Positions 7,909 through 15,212 of a stretch of 64,000 bases of DNA are shown piece after piece. The first letter of the stretch is position 1; each line of letters starts with the position of its first letter. The notes beneath the pieces were generated by a model, which was given only the letters and a program-made list of their open reading frames with translations, had not been told where the DNA came from and made no database searches. The position numbers and the translations under genes are program-made. This stretch comes from Bhargavaea ginsengi (lineage in GTDB: Bacteria; Bacillota; Bacilli; Bacillales_A; Planococcaceae), in the NCBI RefSeq assembly GCF_900109165.1, contig NZ_FNZF01000002.1, positions 186,001-250,000 of the forward strand, in the 5' to 3' direction.

Positions 7909-7937
7909 AGTGTATGCGGGTCCGGAATGGGATATGC
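7909..7937 (-). promoter_or_regulatory. Sigma-E-type promoter of the spoIIIAC-AH operon
   Basis: Minus-strand -35-like GCATATC (7931-7937), a 14-base spacer, and -10-like CATACACT (7909-7916). The -10 equals the published sigma-E consensus (CATACAnT), and the -35 matches GnATATT except at the last base. The predicted transcript starts about 16 bases before the spoIIIAC GTG. Sigma-E is the early mother-cell sigma factor that drives spoIIIA in B. subtilis. Confidence 0.72.
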
Positions 7938-8008
7938 GATGGCCCGTCCCGGCTGAAGCAATCGGGAATATTCCTTGATCATCCGGGGCGGACTGATTTT
8001 CTGCATAT

Positions 8009-8055
8009 AAAAAAGCTGCAGACATGCGGCTGAACCCGCATTGTCTGCAACTTTT
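8009..8055 (-). terminator. Terminator after efp
   Basis: Stem GCAGACA-TGCGG with CCGCA-TGTCTGC around a 6-base loop, followed on the minus strand by a T run. It insulates the spoIIIAC operon from efp. Confidence 0.9.
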
Positions 8056-8063
8056 TTCGGTTA

Positions 8064-8621
8064 TTATGCTCGGGAGACGTATTCGCCCTCTGCAGTGTTA
8101 ATGACCAGGCGGTCTCCGGTGTTGACGAAGAATGGCACCTGGACGACGAGTCCGGTTTCCAATGTCGCCGGCTTGGAGCCGCCGCTCGCCGTATCACCCT
8201 TGATGCCCGGCTCAGTGTCGGTTACTTCAAGCTCTACGGTCGCCGGCAGGTCGACACCCAGTGTCTCGCTCTGGTACTGGATGATATGGACTTCCATGTT
8301 TTCCTTGAGGAATTTCAGTTCGTACTCGATCTGGCTTTCGTTAAGTTCGATCTGTTCGTAGTTGTCTGTATCCATGAAGATGTGCTGGTCCCCGCTTGCA
8401 TACAGGTACTGCATGCGGCGGTTGTCGATCTGTGCGCGTTCCACTTTTTCTCCGCCGCGGAAAGTCTTTTCCGTGACGTTGCCGTTGCGCAGGTTGCGGA
8501 GCTTGGAACGGACGAATGCCGCCCCCTTGCCCGGCTTGACATGCTGGAAGTCCATGACGCGGTAGATGTCGCCGTCAACTTCGATGGTGAGGCCGGTCTT
8601 AAAATCGTTTACAGAAATCAT
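8064..8621 (-). CDS. efp: Translation elongation factor P
   Basis: EF-P binds the ribosome and relieves stalling at polyproline stretches. 185 aa, three beta-barrel domains: KOW-like N-terminus ([21 protein letters not shown]), the loop [14 protein letters not shown] with the modifiable Lys32, and a C-terminal domain ending [17 protein letters not shown]. In B. subtilis Lys32 carries a 5-aminopentanol group; this loop is preserved. A GGAGG lies just before the ATG. It follows papA by about 23 bases in the aroQ-papA-efp order of Bacillus and ends at a terminator. Confidence 0.98.
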   Translation of the reverse strand: MISVNDFKTGLTIEVDGDIYRVMDFQHVKPGKGAAFVRSKLRNLRNGNVTEKTFRGGEKVERAQIDNRRMQYLYASGDQHIFMDTDNYEQIELNESQIEYELKFLKENMEVHIIQYQSETLGVDLPATVELEVTDTEPGIKGDTASGGSKPATLETGLVVQVPFFVNTGDRLVINTAEGEYVSRA

Positions 8622-8644
8622 TTGAGTTCCTCCATTTTAGAGTG

Positions 8645-9706
8645 TTATAGGATGATGAGTTCCTTGGGCGATGACGTCAGCAGTTCGCACCCGTCTTCGG
8701 TGATGAGCACGTCGTCTTCGATGCGCACGCCGCCTAGGCCCGGAACATAAATGCCCGGCTCGACTGTGACGACCATGCCCGGCTGCAGCTTTGTATCCGA
8801 ACGGAAGGAGAGCCCGGGGCCTTCGTGGACTTCAAGACCGATCCCGTGCCCGGTCGAATGGCCGAACGCTTCTCCGTAACCGTGTTCGCTGATGTAGTCA
8901 CGTGCGACAGCATCAGCCTCTTTCCCTGTCATACCCGGTTTGAGGGCACTGCATGCACGCTTCTGGGCCTCAAGGACGATATGATAGATTTTCTTCAGCT
9001 CTTCCGGCGGCTCTCCGACTGCGACCGTACGGGTGATATCGGAGACGTATCCATCGTACAGGGCACCGAAATCCAATGTCACCATATCGCCATTTTCAAT
9101 CTTTTTGTCCGTGGCGACACCATGCGGCAGCGCCGATCGTTTGCCTGAAGCGACAATCGTATCAAAAGAAGATTCCGATGCACCGAGTCGGCGCATGAAG
9201 AACTCCAGCTCGTTGGAGACTTCCAGTTCCGTCATACCCGGCTTGATGAATGTCAGAATATGGCTGAACGCTTCGTCCGCGATTTTTGCTGCCCTGCGGA
9301 TCGTCTCCAGTTCGTCGTCTTCCTTGACCATACGGAGCTTTTCGATTACGCCGGAAACAGGCACCCATTCCGCTTTAGCTGCCTTTTGATACCTGTCGTA
9401 ATCGGCATATGGCAGTGTGTCCTGCTCAAAGCCGATTTTTTTGATTCCCATCGCGCTGACCTGTTCTGCGACCGCATCTTGCATAAGTCCCGACTGTTTT
9501 TCGATGCGGAAGCCTGCCACCTGTTCCGCGGCCTGCTCCGTGTAGCGGAAGTCCGTGATGAACACGGCATCGTCCCGCGAAATCAGTGCAGTTCCGGCAG
9601 ATCCTGTGAAACCGGTCAGGTAGCGCCGGCTGTACGGGTTCGTGACGAGAAATCCGTCAATTCCGAGTTCATCGAAAAAAGCACGGAACGCATTCAGTTT
9701 ATCCAT
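8645..9706 (-). CDS. papA: Xaa-Pro aminopeptidase/dipeptidase (M24B)
   Basis: Cytoplasmic metallopeptidase that removes the N-terminal residue before proline. 353 aa, standard length. N-terminal creatinase-like domain ([39 protein letters not shown]), then the pita-bread catalytic domain with metal-binding [42 protein letters not shown] and RIEDDVLIT. The ATG at 9706 has GGGGAATG at good distance; longer readings up to 9793 lie inside aroQ. It starts 2 bases after the aroQ stop, so the two are translationally linked, and efp follows. It is the homologue of B. subtilis YqhT. Confidence 0.95.
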   Translation of the reverse strand: MDKLNAFRAFFDELGIDGFLVTNPYSRRYLTGFTGSAGTALISRDDAVFITDFRYTEQAAEQVAGFRIEKQSGLMQDAVAEQVSAMGIKKIGFEQDTLPYADYDRYQKAAKAEWVPVSGVIEKLRMVKEDDELETIRRAAKIADEAFSHILTFIKPGMTELEVSNELEFFMRRLGASESSFDTIVASGKRSALPHGVATDKKIENGDMVTLDFGALYDGYVSDITRTVAVGEPPEELKKIYHIVLEAQKRACSALKPGMTGKEADAVARDYISEHGYGEAFGHSTGHGIGLEVHEGPGLSFRSDTKLQPGMVVTVEPGIYVPGLGGVRIEDDVLITEDGCELLTSSPKELIIL

Positions 9707-9708
9707 GA

Positions 9709-10149
9709 TCATTCCCCTTTTCCCATCCGAAGGAGGGCAAGCATCGCCAAGTCGTAGCCATAAGTTCCCATGCCGGATATTTGCCCGATGCATACCGGGG
9801 CTAGATAGGAATGGTGCCTGAAGGACTCCCGCTTATGTATATTCGAGATATGGACCTCGACTGTCGGGATTCCGGCATCGGCCACCGCATCACGCAAAGC
9901 GACTGAAGTATGTGTGTAGGCAGCCGGATTAAAAATGATTCCGGCCGTGCCGTCTTCAGCGGCCTGCTGGATCCGATCCACGAGGGCACCTTCGTGATTG
10001 GATTGATAAAACGCCAGTTCGGCGCCGTTGTCTTTGGCCAGCTTAAGGAGCCGTGCTTCCACATCGCCGAGTGTTTCGCTTCCGTAGATTTCAGGTTCCC
10101 TTTTTCCGAGCCGGTTCAGGTTCGGGCCGTTCAGACAGAGGATATTCAT
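9709..10149 (-). CDS. aroQ: 3-dehydroquinate dehydratase, type II
   Basis: Third step of the shikimate pathway: trans-dehydration of 3-dehydroquinate to 3-dehydroshikimate. 146 aa, the normal type II size, forming dodecamers. N-terminal [20 protein letters not shown] with catalytic Tyr22 (IYG), the middle [16 protein letters not shown], and [18 protein letters not shown] with the catalytic His and Arg. The ATG at 10149 has AAAGGAGG upstream. It is followed by papA and efp. The other shikimate gene in the window, aroK, lies about 10 kb away. Confidence 0.97.
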   Translation of the reverse strand: MNILCLNGPNLNRLGKREPEIYGSETLGDVEARLLKLAKDNGAELAFYQSNHEGALVDRIQQAAEDGTAGIIFNPAAYTHTSVALRDAVADAGIPTVEVHISNIHKRESFRHHSYLAPVCIGQISGMGTYGYDLAMLALLRMGKGE

Positions 10150-10195
10150 CGCCAGCCCTCCTTTCAGCAGATTCCTCACCATTTTATCATATGAA

Positions 10196-10231
10196 AGCAG
10201 GCGGACAACGTTTTTCACGAGTCCGCCTGCT
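10196..10231. terminator. Hairpin between yqhR and aroQ
   Basis: Perfect stem AGCAGGCGGAC/GTCCGCCTGCT overlapping the yqhR stop. The T run lies on the plus side, where no gene needs it; on the minus strand only TTTCAT follows, so it may only weaken read-through from yqhR into aroQ. Confidence 0.55.
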
Positions 10232-10637
10232 GTTTTTTATGGAATGCCGCCGTTTCGTTGATAAACCTTGTCGCGACCAGGGTCAGCGCCGCAAATGGAA
10301 CGGAAATCGACTGCCGGAAATCACCGTAGCCGCCGGGCCTCACAATCAGCCACTCAATCATTCCCGCAATCAGAAGACCGGCAACGGCGGCCGTGATGGA
10401 CACCTTCCACTTCCATGTCAAAGCAAGAAGATAGTATAAAACAAGTGACAGCACAAAAACGGCAGCAAGCAGGATCAGCCACTTGGCTGCCCATGGCCCG
10501 TCCGCAAAAACACCGTAGCGTTCCGCCCAGCCGGTCGGTTTCCATTTGATGAACTTGAAGTAATGAAGGAATTTCAGGCCGGCAGTGAACATCACCGCCG
10601 CCGCTCCTGCCGTCCAGAATGGCAGCTGCTTAAACAT
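10215..10637 (-). CDS. yqhR: Conserved membrane protein YqhR
   Basis: Four-helix membrane protein of unknown function, conserved next to aroQ in Bacillales. 140 aa: hydrophobic segments near residues 6-24, 50-70, 76-96 and 105-125, with [16 protein letters not shown] between helix 1 and 2. The ATG at 10637 has GGAGGTGG upstream and the protein then starts [18 protein letters not shown]. subtilis yqhQ and yqhP, which lie nearby, are not in this window. No enzyme motif is visible. The gene starts about 90 bases from the palindromic element. Confidence 0.8.
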   Translation of the reverse strand: MFKQLPFWTAGAAAVMFTAGLKFLHYFKFIKWKPTGWAERYGVFADGPWAAKWLILLAAVFVLSLVLYYLLALTWKWKVSITAAVAGLLIAGMIEWLIVRPGGYGDFRQSISVPFAALTLVATRFINETAAFHKKQQADS

Positions 10638-10728
10638 CGGACCACCTCCGCATTTCATTATCATGATGGGATCCGCGCGGGGTGTTTATTCATGCAGCAC
10701 AAGATTATCCTCGTGACTCGGCAAAACA

Positions 10729-10934
10729 AGCGGGGCTGTCCGAGAAGTGTATTACCAGCATAAAAAGCAAACAGCAGTGGCTCTGGTCGCTTTCCGCGGG
10801 CGTTGCCTTAGCCTCCTCGGACTCCGTCCTGCGGGGTCTTCGGCTAACGCTATTCCCGCAGGAGTCTCCCGACGCCACTGCTGTTTGCCATAGATACAAG
10901 AATTTAATTACTTATTGGACAGCCCCGCTTTTCA
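10729..10934. mobile_element. About 200-bp nested palindrome, MITE-like, between nrdJ and yqhR
   Basis: Outer imperfect inverted repeats of about 25 bases begin GCGGGGCTGTCC on the left (10730) and end GGACAGCCCCGC on the right (10928). Inside lie a second pair (AAACAGCAGTGGC with GCCACTGCTGTTT) and a third with CCGCGGGCGTTGCCTTAGCC pairing GGCTAACGCTATTCCCGCAGG, and a short central hairpin. There is no coding frame. The core resembles a dispersed Bacillaceae repeat I recall (CCTGCGGGGTCTTC...CCCGCAGGAGTC). The terminal GGGGCTGTCC resembles insertion-sequence ends. A non-autonomous element or a structured RNA are both possible. Confidence 0.65.
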
Positions 10935-10956
10935 GATCAAAAGATGAAATTGATGA

Positions 10957-13518
10957 TTACAGTCCGCATTTCAGCTGGGCCCCGCAGTTTGTGCAGGAAT
11001 TGCATCCGCCCATTTCTTCAACCGTCCCCTTCCGGCAAACCGGGCATGTATCGCCGATTTCCGATCCGATGGTAACGTTTGTCGAGCGGAGAGCCTGAAT
11101 CGTATCTACGAGGACGACCGGGCGCTTGTCCTCGACCTGTTCTTCGATTTCCACATCCGGATCGTTTTCTTCAGCTTTCAGCGTCAGCACCTGGGAGTCG
11201 CGGGATCCGTCGACATAGACCGTTCCGCCCTTTGCTCCGCCTCGGTAAAGCCGCTCGTACACTTGTTCAACCTGCTCGACCGTGAAGCCCTTTGGCGCGT
11301 TTACCGTTTTCGAGATGGAACTGTCGATCCAGCGCTGGATGACGCATTGCACGTCCGCATGTTCTTCCGGGGTCAGGTCCATCGAGGTAGCGAACCAGTC
11401 AGGAAGCTGTTCCGGATCAGCATCCGGATTGGCACGCAGATAATCTTCCACGATTTCCGCTTTGACTTCGATGAACTTCCCAAGACGGCCGCTGCGGTAA
11501 TAAGTGAACGAGAAGTATGGTTCAAGCCCCGTACTCACTCCGACCATTGTGCCCGTGGAGCCTGTCGGCGCGACCGTAAGCAGGTGCGAATTTCGGATAC
11601 CGTGCTCGAGGACGCCCTGGCGGATGTCCTCCGGCATGCGTTTCATGTAGCCGGTGTTGATGAACCGCTCCCTCAGTTCGGCCGTTTCTTTTTCCGTTTC
11701 ACCGATCAGGAACGGGAAGCTGCCTTTTTCCTTGGCGAGCTCGATGGATTCCCTATAGGCCGTCGTCGCGATCGCTTCGAACACCTCGTCGACCAGCTGG
11801 TTGCCTTCCTCGGAACCGTAGCGTTTTCCGCAGTAGATCAGCAGGTCCGCCATTCCCATGACGCCAAGTCCGACACGGCGCTCGCCGAGTGCCTGGCGTT
11901 CGTTTTCCTCAAGGAAGTACGGGGTAGCATCGATCACATTGTCCTGCATGCGGACGCCTGTCCTTACAGTTTCACGCAGCTTGTCGTAGTCGACCCTGCG
12001 TGTTTCTTTGTCAGCCATCTCGGCCAGGTTGACCGCGGCAAGGTTGCAGACAGAGTAAGGGGCGAGTGGCTGCTCCCCGCAAGGGTTGGTGGCAACGACC
12101 TGCTGGCCGTATGCTTTTGCATTCGTCATATCGTTGGCATTGTCGATAAAGAATATGCCGGGCTCCGCAGAGTAAGTGGCACAGATATTGATGAGGTTCC
12201 ACAATTCACGGGCTTTCATCGAACGGTAGGTGCGGATAGCGTATCCGCGCTTTTCCCATTCACGCACATCCCCTACCTGATGCCATTGTTCGTTGTACTC
12301 GTTCATCTCTTCAGGAGAATATTGCTCGACATACGGGAAGCGGAGATTGTGTTCACCGTCTTCTTCAACTGCCTTCATGAAGTCGGATGTAAGAGTGACA
12401 GAGATGTTTGCACCGGTCAGGAACTCCGGGTTGTGGACAGAATAGGTCCCGCCATCACGGAGCTTATGCTCGGCGTCGCGGATGATCGCCTCGCTGAAGC
12501 CGCCGTATCCGGGAATATGTTTGTAGTTGACGATCCCCTGATACATGGCTTCTTCCTGCTGGGTGAACGGCTTGAACTTCAGTTTTTCTTTTGCAAGTTT
12601 GCGGATATGCCCATCATTCGTGTTTTCGACCAGGAAGCGGAGAATCCGCGGGTTCTGCATTTTTGAGATGATGAACTCGACGATGTCCGGGTGCCAGTCG
12701 GCAAGCATGATCATCTGCGCACCGCGACGGGAACCGCCCTGCTCAACTAGATGGGTGAGCTTCGCAATATCATCCAGCCACGAAACCGATCCGGAAGATT
12801 TGCCGTTCACGCCGCGCGCAAGCGTATTGCGCGGGCGAAGCGTAGAGCCGTTGGTTCCGACACCGCCGCCTCGGCTCATGATTTCCATCACCTGCTTACG
12901 GTGGTCCGAGATGCCTTCTCGGGAGTCTGCGACAAACGGCATCACATAGCAGTTAAAGTATGTGACGTCCGTATCGGCACCGGCACCGTACAGGACACGG
13001 CCAGCCGGGATGAAGTTAAGCGAAACGAGCTCTTTGTAGAAACGGTTGAACGAAGCCTGGCGTGTTTCTTCGTCCTTCTCGACGGAAGACAGCCCCGTCG
13101 CATTACGCTTGGCGATCTGCTCGTAGAAAACTTCCAGCGGTTTCTCGATGACATCGATCGGACGGGTGACGATGCCCTTTTCCTGCTCTTGCGGATGGTC
13201 GATGGCGGAGCGGTAATCCGGTTCGATCCAAATGTCCGCCAACCCATTTTCCGCATCAAGGGAGAGGATATAACCGAGTCCGCGTGCAGGGAACTTAGGA
13301 TCTTCCTTGACCGTAAGGACGACGTAGTCCCCTACCCCTAGTGTTTTCTTTTCGGTATCCTTGAACGAATAGCGATCGATCATGACCAGCCGGGAGACTC
13401 CTTTATGACGAATCTGCATCTCCTCAGTGACCGGATGGACCTGTGGAAAACCGGCAATGTCCCTGTTCAGTTTCGAAACGTCCAGCGTCGGTTGGTTTTT
13501 GTGTGAAGCGATGACCAA
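10957..13518 (-). CDS. nrdJ: Adenosylcobalamin-dependent ribonucleotide reductase (class II)
   Basis: Reduces ribonucleotides to deoxyribonucleotides with an adenosylcobalamin radical. About 853 aa. The catalytic half carries NPCGEQPLAPYSVCNLAAVNL, where Cys becomes the thiyl radical and Glu assists, then the P-loop-like TVAPTGSTGTMVGVSTG. The C-terminus ends with a Cys-rich tail (CPVCRKG and CNSCTNCGAQLKCGL) typical of NrdJ, thought to shuttle electrons or bind metal. Starts: ATG at 13524 has GGAGG only 2 bases away; TTG at 13518 has it 8 bases away and is preferred. B. subtilis does not have nrdJ at this place, so it is an insertion in the otherwise conserved order. It needs cobalamin, but no B12 riboswitch was recognised upstream. 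Confidence 0.95.
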   Translation of the reverse strand: MVIASHKNQPTLDVSKLNRDIAGFPQVHPVTEEMQIRHKGVSRLVMIDRYSFKDTEKKTLGVGDYVVLTVKEDPKFPARGLGYILSLDAENGLADIWIEPDYRSAIDHPQEQEKGIVTRPIDVIEKPLEVFYEQIAKRNATGLSSVEKDEETRQASFNRFYKELVSLNFIPAGRVLYGAGADTDVTYFNCYVMPFVADSREGISDHRKQVMEIMSRGGGVGTNGSTLRPRNTLARGVNGKSSGSVSWLDDIAKLTHLVEQGGSRRGAQMIMLADWHPDIVEFIISKMQNPRILRFLVENTNDGHIRKLAKEKLKFKPFTQQEEAMYQGIVNYKHIPGYGGFSEAIIRDAEHKLRDGGTYSVHNPEFLTGANISVTLTSDFMKAVEEDGEHNLRFPYVEQYSPEEMNEYNEQWHQVGDVREWEKRGYAIRTYRSMKARELWNLINICATYSAEPGIFFIDNANDMTNAKAYGQQVVATNPCGEQPLAPYSVCNLAAVNLAEMADKETRRVDYDKLRETVRTGVRMQDNVIDATPYFLEENERQALGERRVGLGVMGMADLLIYCGKRYGSEEGNQLVDEVFEAIATTAYRESIELAKEKGSFPFLIGETEKETAELRERFINTGYMKRMPEDIRQGVLEHGIRNSHLLTVAPTGSTGTMVGVSTGLEPYFSFTYYRSGRLGKFIEVKAEIVEDYLRANPDADPEQLPDWFATSMDLTPEEHADVQCVIQRWIDSSISKTVNAPKGFTVEQVEQVYERLYRGGAKGGTVYVDGSRDSQVLTLKAEENDPDVEIEEQVEDKRPVVLVDTIQALRSTNVTIGSEIGDTCPVCRKGTVEEMGGCNSCTNCGAQLKCGL

Positions 13519-13551
13519 TACCATGACCTCCTCGAATATCCTTTATGATAG

Positions 13552-13596
13552 ATACTATATCTAGTATTATGTACTTCCCAACTCTACTACATGTTG
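13552..13596 (-). promoter_or_regulatory. Possible NrdR-like palindromes before nrdJ
   Basis: Two AT-rich palindromes: ATACTATATCTAGTAT (13552-13567) and CAACTCTACTACATGTTG (13579-13596), centres about 28 bases apart. NrdR boxes come in pairs (ACACnATATnTnGTGT) about 31-32 bases apart, so this is a partial match only. They lie about 35-75 bases upstream of the nrdJ start. Confidence 0.35.
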
Positions 13597-13724
13597 AAAC
13601 CAGGCATCAAGGACAGAATTTCGACCTTGACATTTCCGGATCTTCCGAGATGCCATGCGGCTACTGGCTCCGACATGTTTCGACAGGAAACGAGTCCATT
13701 AAAATTGATACGAAAGTCCCTGTT
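13597..13724 (-). other. Structured gap between lipM and nrdJ
   Basis: No gene. On the minus strand TCAAGG/CCTTGA forms a hairpin with a 12-base loop, and GGCATC can pair with GATGCC across it. This could be the lipM 3' end or an nrdJ leader. A conserved nrdJ RNA motif has been described, but its consensus could not be compared here. Confidence 0.35.
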
Positions 13725-14558
13725 TCACTTCTTGAAGTTCCATGAGTCGTTCGCATACTTTTCCTTTTCCAATGCTTGTACAAGATCCAAAATTTCCTTA
13801 TTTGGTTCCCTGGTGATGAATTCGATATCAAGTGCTTTTTGGAAGCCCGTACGGAATGCCTCTGCCACTTCGTCCATCGCAATGCTGCGGCCGGAGAGCT
13901 CCTCTATGGAGACAGCCTTGTTCTTGAGCTTATCCTTCATTCTTTGCCGGTGTCCTTCGGAAGCGAAATGGAATACGGAGACCAGCTTGTCCAGATCCAT
14001 CGAAACAGGGATTGCACCATGCTGTAGGATGACGCCCTTCTGACGTGTCTGTGCGCTGCCTGCCGCTTTCCTGCCTTCAACGACCAGTTCATACCAGCTC
14101 GGCGCATCAAAGCAGACGGCGCTTTTGGGCTTTTTCAGTGCATCCCGCTCCTCTGTGCTGGACGGGACGGAAAGTTCAGCGTTAAGTCCGAGGTTCCGGA
14201 ATCCCTCAAGCAACCCTGCACTGATGACTTTGTAAGCCTCAGTCACGGTTGCCGGCATCTGCGGATGAGATTCCGATACGATGATGCTGTAGGTTAGCTC
14301 CCGGTCATGAAGCACGGCACGGCCGCCTGTCTGCCGCCGGACAAAACCGAGCCCCATCTCTTTCACCTTCTCCAGATCCACCGCTTCAGCTGCCTTTTGG
14401 AAATAACCGATGGACAGCGTTGCCGGGCTCCATTCGTAAAAACGCACAACAGGCGGAATCAAGCCTTTGGAGTGTAGGTCAAGCAAAGCCTCATCCATCG
14501 CCATATTGTAGGAAGCACTCTGCGGTCCGGAGTTGATGAAAATCCATTTCTCTGTCAT
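13725..14558 (-). CDS. lipM: Octanoyl-[acyl carrier protein]:protein N-octanoyltransferase LipM
   Basis: Transfers octanoate from acyl-ACP to the glycine cleavage H protein, the first step of lipoate assembly in Firmicutes. 277 aa of the BPL/LPL fold. RRQTGGRAVLHDRELTYS (near residues 74-91) is the lipoate-ligase family signature. The catalytic Cys149 lies in SAVCFDAPSWYELVVEGRKAAGSAQ, matching the LipM class. It lies beside the gcv operon, which consumes the lipoyl product, as in B. subtilis (yqhM). The ATG has AAGGGGAAG upstream. The start is also supported by the conserved ASYNMAMDEALL. A gap of about 205 bases separates it from nrdJ. Confidence 0.94.
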   Translation of the reverse strand: MTEKWIFINSGPQSASYNMAMDEALLDLHSKGLIPPVVRFYEWSPATLSIGYFQKAAEAVDLEKVKEMGLGFVRRQTGGRAVLHDRELTYSIIVSESHPQMPATVTEAYKVISAGLLEGFRNLGLNAELSVPSSTEERDALKKPKSAVCFDAPSWYELVVEGRKAAGSAQTRQKGVILQHGAIPVSMDLDKLVSVFHFASEGHRQRMKDKLKNKAVSIEELSGRSIAMDEVAEAFRTGFQKALDIEFITREPNKEILDLVQALEKEKYANDSWNFKK

Positions 14559-14650
14559 TCCTGACTTCCCCTTTCAAAAACACAATGGACTTAGTTTATC
14601 ATAAACGGGATGCGTTTTTTGATTGGATCAGCCAACATCTTATCCTGTCA

Positions 14651-14679
14651 TGGACGAACCGCATGAGTTCTTTTATAAT
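14651..14679 (+). promoter_or_regulatory. Sigma-A promoter of yqhL
   Basis: -35 TGGACG, a 17-base spacer, and -10 TATAAT. The -10 is perfect. The transcript would begin about 18 bases before the yqhL ATG. Confidence 0.75.
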
Positions 14680-14702
14680 CTTAGGGAGAGAGAAAGGGGA
14701 AA

Positions 14703-15092
14703 ATGGCTTTGGAATCACTTTATATCATTTCCGCGATCCTTTTCGGATTGATTATCTACCTGCTCGTGACCCTGCTAAGGACCCGCAAGGCGGTGACTGC
14801 GCTTAATCAGGAGGAGTTTATCGCGGGCTACCGGAAGGCCCAGCTGATCGATGTGCGGGAGCAGAAGGACTTTGATGCCGGACATATCCTCGGAGCCCGC
14901 AACATCCCGTTCACGCAGTTCTCCCAGCGCTACAAGGAGATCCGCCCGGACAAGCCGGTCTATCTGTATGACCAGAACGGTTCCCGGAGCGGCCGGTCCG
15001 CGCTCTATCTGAAAAAACGGGGCTATGGACAGCTCTATATGCTCCAGGGCGGTTTCCGTCAGTGGACAGGGAAAGTCAAAACGAAAAAATAA
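14703..15092 (+). CDS. yqhL: Membrane-anchored rhodanese-like protein without the catalytic cysteine
   Basis: Single rhodanese domain behind an N-terminal membrane helix (residues 6-25). 129 aa. Conserved IDVREQKDFDAGHILGARNIPF near residues 49-70. The active-site loop reads YDQNGSRSGR, so the Cys of the usual CxxGxR loop is an Asp (residue 90) while the rest of the loop is kept. It therefore cannot form a persulfide and is probably a binding or scaffold domain, not a sulfurtransferase. It is the homologue of B. subtilis YqhL by position and architecture. RBS AAAGGGG is 3-4 bases from the ATG. It has its own promoter, divergent from lipM, and a terminator follows. Confidence 0.9.
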   Translation: MALESLYIISAILFGLIIYLLVTLLRTRKAVTALNQEEFIAGYRKAQLIDVREQKDFDAGHILGARNIPFTQFSQRYKEIRPDKPVYLYDQNGSRSGRSALYLKKRGYGQLYMLQGGFRQWTGKVKTKK

Positions 15093-15095
15093 AGA

Positions 15096-15139
15096 CAAAC
15101 GCCTCCGCGCAAGCATTGCTTGCCGGAGGCGTTTGTTAT
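15096..15139 (+). terminator. Terminator after yqhL
   Basis: Stem CAAACGCCTCCG/CGGAGGCGTTTG with a 16-base loop, followed by a short T-rich stretch on the plus strand. Confidence 0.75.
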
Positions 15140-15170
15140 TGGGCACCCTATAATTAAGGCGCCGATGCGG

Positions 15171-15199
15171 AAAAGGCCCGCACGGATGCGGGCCTTTTC
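15171..15199 (-). terminator. Terminator after gcvPB
   Basis: Stem AAAAGGCCCGCA/TGCGGGCCTTTT with a 4-base loop, 14 bases past the gcvPB stop. It ends the glycine cleavage operon. Confidence 0.88.
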
Positions 15200-15212
15200 C
15201 ATTTATGACCAA

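Noticed and set aside
7887-8006. N-terminal extension of spoIIIAC, or a spoIIIAB remnant
   Set aside because: The sequence carries the sigma-E promoter and shows no resemblance to the SpoIIIAB C-terminus; the GTG at 7886 has the ribosome binding site.
11263-12666. 467-codon plus-strand frame opposite nrdJ
   Set aside because: Shadow of nrdJ, which carries all class II reductase motifs on the minus strand.
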